Assembly (NCBI GenBank): GCA_937959275.1
Contig: CALGLU010000105.1
Span: 61,089-125,088 of the forward strand
Reading direction: 5' to 3'
DNA: 64,000 bases
From: an uncultured Saprospiraceae bacterium
GTDB lineage: Bacteria > Bacteroidota > Bacteroidia > Chitinophagales > Saprospiraceae
The notes under the pieces are model-generated. The model saw only the letters and a program-made list of their open reading frames with translations, searched no databases and was not told the origin of the DNA. Made by a program: the position numbers and the translations under genes. Below are positions 26,911 through 37,207 of this stretch, piece by piece. The stretch's first letter is position 1. Each line of letters starts with the position of its first letter.

Positions 26911-27909
26911 GTGGCAAAAATAGCAGATATAGATTTAGGTGAATTCCCCTTGTTGTTAGCACCAATGGAGGATGTGAGCGATCCACCCTTCAGAGCCTTG
27001 TGTAAGGAGCAGGGCTGCGATATGATGTATACCGAATTTATATCGGTGGAAGGCTTGATCAGAGATGCCCATAAAAGTGTCCAAAAACTGGATATTTACG
27101 ATGAAGAGCGTCCGATCGGTATTCAAATCTTTGGTGCGAATATCGATTCGATGAAGCGGGCTGCCGAGTTGGTCGAAGAAGCGAAGCCTGAGGTGCTGGA
27201 TATTAATTACGGTTGTCCTGTCAAAAAGGTGGTATGTAAGATGGCTGGGGCTGGGATATTGCAGGACATCGATCGTATGGTCAAGCTAACGGATGAGATT
27301 GTTAAATCGACTAATTTGCCGGTTACAGTGAAAACAAGATTAGGCTGGGATAGCAATACCTTGTTCATAGAGGAGGTGGCAGAGCGATTACAAGATGTTG
27401 GCATTCGCGCCTTGAGTATTCATGGCAGGACGCGCAAGCAAATGTATAAAGGTGAAGCTGACTGGAGCCTGATAGGTAAAATCAAAGAGAATCCAAGAGT
27501 CCACATTCCTATTTTTGGAAATGGGGATATTAACTCACCTCAAAAAGCTGTCGAGTATAAGAACAGATACAATGTGGATGGCATCATGATCGGCAGAGCT
27601 GCCATTGGTTATCCATGGATTTTCCGTGAGATCAAGGCGTTTGTGGAGAAAGGCATTATTTTGGATCCACCGACCATCGCTGAGCGCGTAGCTGCTGCCA
27701 GGCAACATCTAACCCACAGTATCGAATGGAAGGGAGAGCGTTTAGGTGTTTTAGAAATGAGACGCCATTACAGTAATTATTTTAGAGGCCTTAGACATAT
27801 TAAGCAATACAGAGCAAAGTTAGTCACGGATTTAGATCCTGCGAATTTATTCGATATTCTAGCTGAGATCGAAGAGGTCTATTCACAAGAAGAAGCCGTG
27901 ATGATATAA
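26911..27909 (+). CDS. dusB: tRNA-dihydrouridine synthase
   Basis: FMN enzyme that reduces uridines in tRNA. Motifs: LLAPMEDVSDPPFRALCKE at the N-terminus, DINYGCPVKKVVCKMAGAGIL near residue 96 (with the catalytic Cys and surrounding KMAG), TVKTRLGWD near 140, IHGRTRKQMYKG near 170 and GNGDINSP near 205. Length (332) fits DusB-type enzymes. The start is GTG at 26911, one base after the aspartokinase stop. Its TAA overlaps the ATG of the next gene by one base (27907-27911), so all three are likely coupled. Confidence 0.92.
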   Translation: MAKIADIDLGEFPLLLAPMEDVSDPPFRALCKEQGCDMMYTEFISVEGLIRDAHKSVQKLDIYDEERPIGIQIFGANIDSMKRAAELVEEAKPEVLDINYGCPVKKVVCKMAGAGILQDIDRMVKLTDEIVKSTNLPVTVKTRLGWDSNTLFIEEVAERLQDVGIRALSIHGRTRKQMYKGEADWSLIGKIKENPRVHIPIFGNGDINSPQKAVEYKNRYNVDGIMIGRAAIGYPWIFREIKAFVEKGIILDPPTIAERVAAARQHLTHSIEWKGERLGVLEMRRHYSNYFRGLRHIKQYRAKLVTDLDPANLFDILAEIEEVYSQEEAVMI

Positions 27910-29324
27910 TGGTCTTTGCAATTAAACCCTACGAGAGAAAGATTTTTGAGTTGATTTCGCTGACAGCAAAGGAGCTGGATTGTCCGACTTATGTAGTGGG
28001 AGGTTATGTAAGAGATCGGATTTTGGGAAGAGAGTCCAAAGATATGGATATCGTATGTGTCGGCAGTGGCATTCGATTAGCAGAGGCCTTAGCTGCCAAG
28101 TTGCGACCAATTCCGCGCATAGTAGTCTATAGACGGTTTGGGACAGCGATGCTAAAACATCAGGATTTAGAAATCGAATTTGTTGGTGCTAGAAAAGAGT
28201 CCTACCAGCACGATTCCCGAAAGCCTATTGTCGAAGAAGGATCTCTTGAGGATGATCAGAATCGTAGAGACTTCACCATTAATGCCATGGCAGTCTCTTT
28301 GAATGAAGAAGACTTTGGACATATAATCGATCCATTTGGTGGCATTCATGATATCGAGCGTAAGAATATAGAGACACCTTTAGAACCTGGGAAAACATTC
28401 TCTGATGATCCCTTACGGATGATGCGTGCGATCCGATTTGCAGCGCAGCTTAACTTTAAGATTCATAAACATACCTTGGAGGGAATAGAAAAATATAGAT
28501 TCCGAATAGGGATTGTTTCAAATGAACGAATCACAACGGAGTTAAATAAGATATTGCTTTCAGACAAGCCATCGATTGGCTTTAAATTGTTGTTTGATAC
28601 CAAATTGTTAGATCTTATATTGCCAGAGTTGTCGGCGCTGCAAGGCGTAGAGTATAGAGATGGTAAGGGGCATAAAGATAATTTTTATCACACGCTCCAG
28701 GTTGTGGATAATCTTGCTCGGCGATCAGATAATCTATGGTTGCGCTGGGCTGCGCTCTTGCATGACATAGCAAAGCCTCCAACGAAGCGATTTGAGCCAG
28801 ATCATGGCTGGACATTTCATGGTCATGAGGTGGTTGGAGCGCGCTGGGTCCCTAAGATTTTCAAACGACTGCGCTTACCGCTTGATCATAAAATGAAGTA
28901 CGTACAAAAATTGGTTAGGCTTCATCTACGTCCGATCAGTTTGACGAATGAAGACATTACAGATTCGGCGATGAGGCGATTATTGTTTGATGCGGGAGAT
29001 GATATTGAAGATTTGTTATTGTTGTGTACAGCCGACGTCACCTCTAAGAATGAAAATAAGGTAGCGCGGATTAAAAAGAACTATGAGCTTGTCAAACAAA
29101 AACTCATCGAAGTAGAAGAAAACGATCGGATTCGTAACTGGCAGCCACCTGTCACCGGGGAGATGATTATGGAACATTTTAATCTCAAGCCATGCCGTGA
29201 TGTGGGGACAATTAAAGATGCGATTCGAGAAGCTATTTTGGACGGTATCATTCCTAATACTGTTGAGGCTGCGAAAGAGTATATGGTGCGGAAAGGGGAG
29301 GAGATGGGGTTGAAGAAATGTTGA
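27909..29324 (+). CDS. cca: CCA tRNA nucleotidyltransferase with HD domain
   Basis: Adds or repairs the 3' CCA of tRNA (or a related poly(A) polymerase-family enzyme). The nucleotidyltransferase head is clear: TYVVGGYVRDRILGRESKDMDIVCVG (GGxVRD and DxD metal site), followed by RRDFTINAMAVSL and RMMRAIRFAAQLNF. An HD phosphohydrolase domain follows (WAALLHDIAKPPTKRF near residue 275, then FHGHEVVG). The C-terminal region is about 100 residues. The stop codon is inside a TGTTGAGTGTTAAG repeat (29319-29348), so the original C-terminus may differ. It is the last gene of the aspartokinase-dus-cca operon. Confidence 0.9.
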   Translation: MVFAIKPYERKIFELISLTAKELDCPTYVVGGYVRDRILGRESKDMDIVCVGSGIRLAEALAAKLRPIPRIVVYRRFGTAMLKHQDLEIEFVGARKESYQHDSRKPIVEEGSLEDDQNRRDFTINAMAVSLNEEDFGHIIDPFGGIHDIERKNIETPLEPGKTFSDDPLRMMRAIRFAAQLNFKIHKHTLEGIEKYRFRIGIVSNERITTELNKILLSDKPSIGFKLLFDTKLLDLILPELSALQGVEYRDGKGHKDNFYHTLQVVDNLARRSDNLWLRWAALLHDIAKPPTKRFEPDHGWTFHGHEVVGARWVPKIFKRLRLPLDHKMKYVQKLVRLHLRPISLTNEDITDSAMRRLLFDAGDDIEDLLLLCTADVTSKNENKVARIKKNYELVKQKLIEVEENDRIRNWQPPVTGEMIMEHFNLKPCRDVGTIKDAIREAILDGIIPNTVEAAKEYMVRKGEEMGLKKC

Positions 29325-29348
29325 GTGTTAAGTGTTGAGTTTTGAATG
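29319..29348. repeat. TTGAGTGTTAAGTGTTGAG short repeat at the cca stop
   Basis: Inverse orientation of the ACTCAACACTC repeat at 18210-18272. It begins inside the final codons of cca and supplies the TGA stop (29322-29324). It is followed by non-coding sequence to 29385. Confidence 0.7.
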
Positions 29349-29385
29349 TGATACAAAGCAATCATTTAGGAAGAATGGATCTTTC

Positions 29386-29440
29386 TAATGAGTCATTAAA
29401 CTGCCAATAGTATATCTAATGAAAACAATCATTAGATATA
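29386..29440. promoter_or_regulatory. Pair of CTAATGA/TCATTAG palindromes upstream of the CIA30 gene
   Basis: A 13-base palindrome TAATGAGTCATTA (29386-29398) and a 12-base perfect inverted repeat TATATCTAATGA / TCATTAGATATA (29411-29422 and 29429-29440) share the half-site CTAATGA, with spacers of 1 and 6 bases. They lie 20-75 bases before the ATG at 29460. They could be binding sites of an unknown regulator, or the second could be a terminator of the cca operon, although the following T-run (GTTGTTT) is weak. Confidence 0.4.
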
Positions 29441-29459
29441 GTTGTTTACACATTCAATC

Positions 29460-29990
29460 ATGAAATATGTTTTCCTCAACCTTCTTTTAATCGCCACAAT
29501 GAATCCTCAAATCATCATTGACTTTGATCAAAATACATCAATACATGCATGGAGAATAGTAGACGATGGCGTCATGGGTGGGCGATCGAATGGTAGCTTT
29601 AAGTTAAGCTCAGATGGACATGGATTATTCGAAGGACAGATTTCTTTGGAGAATAATGGCGGGTTCTCATCTGTTAGGTATCAATGTGGTCAAGTGAATG
29701 TCACGCCTGAGAGCCATGTCGTGATCCGCTTAAAAGGAGATGGTAAGCAATATCAATTTAGGGTAAAAGATAAGGCACGAAATTATTACTCCTATATCAC
29801 ATCCTTTGAAACATCCGGTGAATGGCAGGAAATCGAAATCCCATTAAAGGACATGTATCCATCTTTTCGCGGTAGGAAGTTAGATATGTCCAATTTTGCT
29901 CATGATAGCTTTGAAGAAATTGTTTTCTTGATTGGGAATAAGAAAGTAGAATCATTTGAACTTCTAATTGATAAAATCGAGTTGAAGTGA
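29460..29990 (+). CDS. CIA30 family protein
   Basis: The frame opens at 29442, but ATG at 29460 gives a hydrophobic leader (YVFLNLLLIATM). The body is a CIA30 domain, the galactose-binding-like fold first known from a mitochondrial complex I assembly factor: IIDFDQNTSIHAWRIVDDGVMGGRSNGSF, ENNGGFSSVRY, VVIRLKGDGKQYQFRVKD and WQEIEIPLKDMYPSFRGRKLDMSNF are all characteristic. In bacteria the role is unknown and a link to respiration is not implied. It begins a three-gene run with the membrane protein (13 bases later) and ppnP. Confidence 0.85.
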   Translation: MKYVFLNLLLIATMNPQIIIDFDQNTSIHAWRIVDDGVMGGRSNGSFKLSSDGHGLFEGQISLENNGGFSSVRYQCGQVNVTPESHVVIRLKGDGKQYQFRVKDKARNYYSYITSFETSGEWQEIEIPLKDMYPSFRGRKLDMSNFAHDSFEEIVFLIGNKKVESFELLIDKIELK

Positions 29991-30003
29991 TATTCTTCTA
30001 GCT

Positions 30004-30417
30004 ATGAATATAGATGTACTACGACTCCTATTTGACTTTGGATTGGTCGTTCTTATTTGGATCGTCCAACTGATCATTTATCCGAGTTTTCTATTTTATC
30101 AAAAGAAAGATCTATTACGGTGGCATGATCAGTACACAAGCAAAATAGCTATGATTGTCATTCCTTTGATGATTGGGCAATTTATGACAAGTAGCATTCA
30201 GGTGGCACAGCAACAGACAGTCTATAGCATAGCCAGTAGTATATTGATCATATTGGTTTGGATTCTAACCTTTTCACAATTCGTGCCCATGCATAAGAAA
30301 ATAACTGCCGGAGATATAACAGAAATCCATTTAAGACAACTGGTAACATGTAACTGGTCGCGAACGATTTTATGGACAGTTGTTTTTATCTTTAGCTGTT
30401 TAATCAATTTCAAATAA
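30004..30417 (+). CDS. Four-helix membrane protein of unknown function
   Basis: A 137-residue membrane protein with hydrophobic helices at about 8-28, 48-64, 74-92 and 117-134. A conserved-looking WHDQYTSKIAMIVIPLM segment follows the first loop, as in small uncharacterised Bacteroidota integral membrane proteins. No function can be assigned. It is spaced 13 bases after the CIA30 gene and eight bases before ppnP, so the three are probably one transcript. Confidence 0.7.
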   Translation: MNIDVLRLLFDFGLVVLIWIVQLIIYPSFLFYQKKDLLRWHDQYTSKIAMIVIPLMIGQFMTSSIQVAQQQTVYSIASSILIILVWILTFSQFVPMHKKITAGDITEIHLRQLVTCNWSRTILWTVVFIFSCLINFK

Positions 30418-30425
30418 GGCAAATC

Positions 30426-30707
30426 ATGTTTAAAACAAACGAATACTTCGAAGGAAAGGTCAAATCTGTAGCGTATGAGAATGCAGGGGGAAAATACACC
30501 ATTGGTGTCATGGCAGATGGAGAATATGAATTTGGAACATCATCCAATGAAGAGATGACTGTCGTAAATGGGCAATTAGATATTCTGATGCCTGGTGAAA
30601 GTGATTGGAAAATATATCATGCAGGCGATAGTTTTATTGTCAATTCTGGAACAAGCTTTAAGGTTGTCGCCAGAGGTGTGAGTTCATATCTGTGCCGCTA
30701 TTTCTAA
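30426..30707 (+). CDS. ppnP: Pyrimidine/purine nucleoside phosphorylase (PpnP, DUF1255)
   Basis: A 93-residue single-domain cupin. The PpnP signature is nearly complete: FEGKVKSVAYEN at the N-terminus, TIGVMADGEYEFGTSSNEEMTVVNGQLDILMPGESDW in the middle and YHAGDSFIVNSGTSFKV with SYLCRYF at the end. The family splits nucleosides with phosphate into base and ribose-1-phosphate. Length equals the E. coli protein. It is the last gene of the CIA30 operon and converges with the GH55-like gene. Confidence 0.95.
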   Translation: MFKTNEYFEGKVKSVAYENAGGKYTIGVMADGEYEFGTSSNEEMTVVNGQLDILMPGESDWKIYHAGDSFIVNSGTSFKVVARGVSSYLCRYF

Positions 30708-30782
30708 ACCCATGAAGGCGTTGATGTCTCCGAAGCCTCATTGATTATTAAAATTTTAATTTTGATTTTGATTTTAACTTTT

Positions 30783-30812
30783 TATTGAACTATTGAACTA
30801 TTGAACTATTGG
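30783..30812. repeat. TATTGAAC 8-bp tandem repeat
   Basis: Three full copies and one partial copy of TATTGAAC, preceded by an AT-rich run of attttgattttgattttaac. It lies in the convergent gap after ppnP and overlaps the stop codon of the GH55-like gene (TAG, complement of 30806-30808). Confidence 0.8.
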
Positions 30813-33760
30813 CACCCCTCAATACTAGCTTCAAATGTTGCTAATGGTTTTACTTCAAAATCTACTTTAAGCAAAATATTATCTCCAGCTGTATAGGTCA
30901 CGTTGCCATTTGTATTAACGAGACTATTGGATTCTATATGGATGTTAGCCGAATGTTGATCAATGTCGAATTGGTAATTATCCAAGGTTAAATGATCAGG
31001 ACAACTCATCTCGTCTAAGCAAATGTGTCTAAACAAGGTAGAGTTATTGAGGTAACCTCCAATTCCAAATTGTAGCGTTGCCAATGCATCATCTGCACTT
31101 GACATGGTAAAATAAAATTCATAATCCACCCAATCTGTCGTCAAGTTTACAGGCTGATAATGGTAGGATGTAAAGCCATTTTGATAATTGGCGACATTGA
31201 CTTTTATGAGTCTCGGCAAATCTGTTTTAGCTGAAAAGCTCAATCGGTAAGTGCTACCTTGATGAATAGAGAGTTCATCTTGTCTAAAGCTCACTTTCCA
31301 TTCAAGATCACTGCCATCTTGCTGGTCCACTTGTAGAAAGTCAGCGCTAGGGTCAAATTGAATACCGGCAGTAGTAGGGTGGACATAGGTGTCATAATAC
31401 GACAAGCCATCCCCAAAGTTATAATTTTTAATTAGACCACATTCTAGGATCGATTCACCACAAGATTTATACGTGCCCAATATTGTTTTGGGGCCTAATG
31501 CTGACACACCAGACCCGTCTGTTTCAATGACATTATAATTTAAATCAGCGAGATCTAGATGGCTCCGATAGGAGGCTAGATTGGTAATTGTTATGCAAGT
31601 ATTATCTGCTTGCTCAATCTTGACCATTGGAAGTGCGTTGTTGTCCTCAACCAAGCCATAAGCTGTATGCACTTCTATATCTGTTGAGTTTTTGATGAGC
31701 AAGGGTATACTCGGTGGTGCCCCTGGTAACTTCCCAGCTTCTGTTTTGAAGTGATAAATATGAACATCTTGCGCATTGTTGAGTTCCACTTGAGCATCAC
31801 TAAAATTACGCTCTGTGTTCAATCCATACATCCTCAACGGAGATTGGTTATCATTAATGTATACCATTCTAAAATCATCATCTTCAGTTGATACTTTTAG
31901 TTTTTCCCATTCTGCACACACTGCATACCAGCGGCCACCTCCTTCATTGTCAATCTGATAAAACCTGCTTGGATGAAATGGAGCACCGCTCGTCGCGAAA
32001 CCCGTCGCCCCAACGATAAGATTTCGAACAACAGAATTTTCACCTGCTCTCCAGTGAACAAAAGAGGTGTTTTGATTGGCGAGCATGTTCTTCTTCAGCA
32101 TGATGTTCGATAAGCTGGTTTGTGCAGCTGCACGATTCTCCGTTGTGATCATAAAACTCTGAGCATTGTCTGGAAAATTTGGTCCAGGCATTATGATCGT
32201 CATCATTTTATCAACGCCAAACAATTGTGTGTTCTCTTTCAAGACGAGGGGGCTATTGATATAATAAATCCCTCTGGGTAAAAATATTTTCCCTGACGTA
32301 CCTGCGTTATTGATGGCTTGTTGTAAGATAGCATCATCTGCAAGACCATCTCTACCAGCCAATGTGTCGATCACGATAACATCATCACTCAATTGTTCAG
32401 GGTCTAGCCATGGCTCAGTTTGCCAAATATGTTTTTGAATGGGATTGCCCAAATAGGGATTTGACACGTAAGCACCTAGTTTAGTTTGATTCAGGATGGA
32501 TGTGTCACCTTCTAATAAACTGATGTCTTGAGACGTATTACCTGTATGAATAAACTCTTCGATGTGAGCATACAGGCTCGGCGAACTAGAGGTGACTGCA
32601 TTGGTGTTACCAGCCCAGCCTATCAGATTTGTCACACCCTTGATAAATACATTTTTTAAATAGAAATTATTTTGGTTCCACAATTCAAAGACTTCATCAG
32701 TCCTGCCTTCAGGATTGGTAATATGTATAACAGCATCTATAATACTCAATCCCTTTCTATAGGGGAGTCCACCAGTAGTCAGATTGGGTATAGCTGGATT
32801 GGCATAGCTAATCACAGAAAATAGACTTGGCTTCTCTTTTATAATCCGTATACCTGTAAAGCTTGAAGGTGCCCAAGATGTGCCTCTAAAGACTGATTCT
32901 TCTTGATTGATAAATTCACCACCTGCAATATGGTGATTGAGACTCTGCTCTGCGTCAGTGATCACTAAGCCGTGTTTACCGCCAATCACCTTTATGTTAA
33001 ACATGCCACCACCTTCTCCGAATCCATTTTGAAATCCGGCATAAGCTCCAGTTGCGATGACCGTTACATTTTCAATCGTAGAGCCTTGCGCTCCTGCTGC
33101 TCTAACTCCGACAGCATTGGAATTACCATTCAAATCAATTGTCATATTTTTCAATGCTAAATTGAATCCAATGCCTTGGCATTCCTGATTTGGGTCTTCG
33201 GAGACTGTATATGTTTGATCATCATTTTGGTTGGGTCGACCATCTTGACCTCTGCATCCCGTAGTCGGTTGGGCCCATAATTGAACCGCTGCTACAATTG
33301 TCTCTTCGGTAGGTAGACCTAAAGTTGTTGTATTGAAATTATTAGAATTGGCTTTTACTTTGATGATGACACCGCCATTGTTTGGATCGCCAACGAGGCT
33401 GGGCGTATATTCTCTATTATTGCGAAATTGATTGTTGATCCAATGAGAAGGAATCATCGCCTTTATCTGTTTGTCGATCACATATTCTCCGGCTGGAAAA
33501 TAACAGACGAATCGATGATCTCTTGCGATCCGAATTGCTTTGTTAATAGCGTCCGCGTCATCATCCGAATCATCATTTGGCGTGGCACCGACGAGGGTAA
33601 CTGGGAAATAGCCTAATTGAACAGCTTGGTTAGCTTCCCATGCTGGATTCCAAGGATCTACAGGTATGGATGAGCTGAATGGCTCTATATTCACCTGAGC
33701 AATTAATGAAGGCAGAGCGAGAATTAAACAGATGTGTAAAAGTATATGCTTGGTTTTCAT
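30806..33760 (-). CDS. Secreted GH55-like double beta-helix protein with carbohydrate-binding module
   Basis: A 984-residue secreted protein with a signal peptide ending SLIAQ. Two pectate-lyase-3-type beta-helix halves can be seen. The first opens with DDSDDDADAINKAIRIARDHRFVCYFPAGEYVI near residue 65, the second with GLADDAILQQAINNAGTSGKIFLPRGIYYI near 480. This double arrangement is that of family GH55 (beta-1,3-glucanases). A CBM4/9-like module follows (from about 790, CGLIKNYNFGDGLSYY), then a terminal beta domain ending FEVKPLATFEASIEGC. Exo-beta-1,3-glucan activity is inferred from fold only. The stop lies inside the TATTGAAC repeat. Confidence 0.72.
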   Translation of the reverse strand: MKTKHILLHICLILALPSLIAQVNIEPFSSSIPVDPWNPAWEANQAVQLGYFPVTLVGATPNDDSDDDADAINKAIRIARDHRFVCYFPAGEYVIDKQIKAMIPSHWINNQFRNNREYTPSLVGDPNNGGVIIKVKANSNNFNTTTLGLPTEETIVAAVQLWAQPTTGCRGQDGRPNQNDDQTYTVSEDPNQECQGIGFNLALKNMTIDLNGNSNAVGVRAAGAQGSTIENVTVIATGAYAGFQNGFGEGGGMFNIKVIGGKHGLVITDAEQSLNHHIAGGEFINQEESVFRGTSWAPSSFTGIRIIKEKPSLFSVISYANPAIPNLTTGGLPYRKGLSIIDAVIHITNPEGRTDEVFELWNQNNFYLKNVFIKGVTNLIGWAGNTNAVTSSSPSLYAHIEEFIHTGNTSQDISLLEGDTSILNQTKLGAYVSNPYLGNPIQKHIWQTEPWLDPEQLSDDVIVIDTLAGRDGLADDAILQQAINNAGTSGKIFLPRGIYYINSPLVLKENTQLFGVDKMMTIIMPGPNFPDNAQSFMITTENRAAAQTSLSNIMLKKNMLANQNTSFVHWRAGENSVVRNLIVGATGFATSGAPFHPSRFYQIDNEGGGRWYAVCAEWEKLKVSTEDDDFRMVYINDNQSPLRMYGLNTERNFSDAQVELNNAQDVHIYHFKTEAGKLPGAPPSIPLLIKNSTDIEVHTAYGLVEDNNALPMVKIEQADNTCITITNLASYRSHLDLADLNYNVIETDGSGVSALGPKTILGTYKSCGESILECGLIKNYNFGDGLSYYDTYVHPTTAGIQFDPSADFLQVDQQDGSDLEWKVSFRQDELSIHQGSTYRLSFSAKTDLPRLIKVNVANYQNGFTSYHYQPVNLTTDWVDYEFYFTMSSADDALATLQFGIGGYLNNSTLFRHICLDEMSCPDHLTLDNYQFDIDQHSANIHIESNSLVNTNGNVTYTAGDNILLKVDFEVKPLATFEASIEGCQ

Positions 33761-33888
33761 AGTCGTCGATTGATCTTAAAATTAATTATTTTCAGTTGCC
33801 AACTATTGTCTCCTATGCGCATTGGTCAATCATTTAACAATTTGGGCTCGATATCTAAAATAGGGCGGGTATCACTGGCTAAACTGTT

Positions 33889-33896
33889 TATATTTG
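33889..33896 (+). promoter_or_regulatory. -7 promoter box before the crotonase gene
   Basis: TATATTTG is an exact match to TAnnTTTG and ends 18 bases before the ATG at 33915. It overlaps the in-frame TTG at 33894, which supports the downstream ATG as the true start. No clear -33 element is seen. Confidence 0.5.
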
Positions 33897-33914
33897 CCAA
33901 AAATATATTGTAAA

Positions 33915-34724
33915 ATGGAATTCAGCTCATTTAAGTTTGATATTATAGATCATGTAGCACATGTCAGTTTTAATCGTCCAGAGAAACGCAATTCTCTTCA
34001 CAAAGCAGCATGGGATGAGATGAGACAGGTCTTCGAACATTGCTCGACTAATCCTGAAGTCAGAGTTGTTGTGCTTAGTGGTGAGGGAAAGATGTTTTGC
34101 GCTGGCATTGATGTAGCCATGCTTGCCGATATGACAGGCTACCAGAGTGACTGTGAGGCTAGAAAACGCGAAGAATTTAGAGTTGGCCTTCTTAAATTGC
34201 AAGATGATGTGTCGTCTTTAGAGAAGTGTCAAAAACCAGTTATCGCTGCGATCCATAATGCATGTATCGGCGGAGGCGTTGATATTATCTCTTCTGCAGA
34301 TATGCGTTTTTGTACAGAAGATGCCTATTTCACAATTAAAGAAGTAGACATGGGCTTGGTAGCTGATATTGGAACCTTACAGCGTTTACCCAAACTAATT
34401 TCTCAAGGTTTAGTAAGTGAATTGGCCTTTACTGGACGTAAAATGCCTGCAGACGAAGCTCAGAAATGTGGACTTGTCAATCGGGTGTTTGAAAATAAAG
34501 AGACAATGATGGAGTCAGTTATGAATACGGCTAAGACAATCGCTGCAAAATCTCCCGTGGTCATTAGAGGAACTAAAGAGATGATAAGATATACTCGTGA
34601 TCATAGTGTGGATGAATCATTACACATGATGTCTGTTTGGAATGCAGCCTATATTATGTCTGATGATATCAAAGAAGCAATGGGGGCATTCATGGAAAAA
34701 CGTCCAGCGACCTTTAAGAATTAA
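33915..34724 (+). CDS. Enoyl-CoA hydratase/isomerase family protein, dienoyl-CoA isomerase-like
   Basis: Crotonase-fold acyl-CoA enzyme of about 269 residues. Landmarks: VSFNRPEKRNSLHKAAWDEM near residue 20, the oxyanion-hole segments MFCAGIDVAML near 60 and ACIGGGVDIISSADMRFC near 116, and FTIKEVDMGLVADIGTLQRLPK near 143. The three acidic residues of mammalian delta3,5-delta2,4-dienoyl-CoA isomerase (Asp in GGVDI, Glu in KEVD, Asp in LVADIG) are all present, which points to that activity in the breakdown of unsaturated fatty acids. It stands alone, with no other beta-oxidation gene nearby. Confidence 0.87.
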   Translation: MEFSSFKFDIIDHVAHVSFNRPEKRNSLHKAAWDEMRQVFEHCSTNPEVRVVVLSGEGKMFCAGIDVAMLADMTGYQSDCEARKREEFRVGLLKLQDDVSSLEKCQKPVIAAIHNACIGGGVDIISSADMRFCTEDAYFTIKEVDMGLVADIGTLQRLPKLISQGLVSELAFTGRKMPADEAQKCGLVNRVFENKETMMESVMNTAKTIAAKSPVVIRGTKEMIRYTRDHSVDESLHMMSVWNAAYIMSDDIKEAMGAFMEKRPATFKN

Positions 34725-34912
34725 AATCCAAATCTCAGCCCGAGGCCGATCAATCTCTGGCTGACAAATAAAAGTAGATGCCATAGGGCTCAGTTGGCGG
34801 CATTTCACTTTCTAATTGCCGATTCCTTGGCCAAAAACAGAATTATCCTACTAATCTTCATAAAGAATTAGGAAATAATCAAATATGTCCTAGACTGTTT
34901 GCAGGCTTTTGT

Positions 34913-34920
34913 TACTTTTG
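34913..34920 (+). promoter_or_regulatory. -7 promoter box of the pyrG-trmH operon
   Basis: TACTTTTG fits the Bacteroidota -7 consensus TAnnTTTG and lies 46 bases before the ATG of pyrG at 34967. Confidence 0.5.
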
Positions 34921-34930
34921 TATCCCGTAG

Positions 34931-36597
<1,667 letters not shown>

Positions 36598-36598
<1 letters not shown>

Positions 36599-37149
36599 TG
36601 GAGCCATCTATGCGAAAACTAAAACTAAAAGAACTCAATCGAAAGTCAATCCAAGACTATCAGGGGACAAAGAAACTTCCAATAATTGTTATCCTAGATA
36701 ATATTCGTTCTGGTATGAATATCGGTTCTGTCTTTAGAACTTGCGATGCCTTCTTAATCGAGAAGATTTATCTGACAGGGATTTCTTCAACACCACCTCA
36801 TCGTGAAATTTTAAAAACAGCAATCGGGGCGACAGAAAGTGTAGAATGGGAATATATGGAGTCAGTAGAAGATTGCGTCAAGCATGTTAAAACCCGAGGC
36901 TATCAGACATTTGCTATAGAACAAACAACAACTTCAATAGAACTTTCGGATATTGATAAAATACCGAATGCACCGATCGCGTTGATTTTAGGTAACGAAG
37001 TTGAAGGTGTAAGTGAAAGCATTCTATCAGCGTTAGATGGAGCGATTGAGATTCAGCAATTCGGGACGAAGCATTCTCTTAACGTATCAGTTTGTGCCGG
37101 TATTTGTTTGTGGGCCTTCCATCAAAAATTATTGTTGGGTCGCTCATAA
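36598..37149 (+). CDS. TrmH-family RNA 2'-O-methyltransferase
   Basis: SPOUT-fold methyltransferase of 183 residues using S-adenosylmethionine. The three family motifs are present: IRSGMNIGSVFRTCDAF near residue 38 (motif 1), ALILGNEVEGVSESIL near 129 (motif 2) and IQQFGTKHSLNVSVCAGICLW near 153 (motif 3). The target may be the tRNA G18 position or another RNA site; this cannot be told from sequence. It overlaps pyrG by one base (TAATG) and is probably translationally coupled to it. An alternative start is the ATG at residue 5. Confidence 0.88.
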
Positions 37150-37207
37150 CTTGAGTTGTATGACTCTTGCGCAATAAGGATAAACTTCCAATTTAATTAC
37201 CCAAGGT

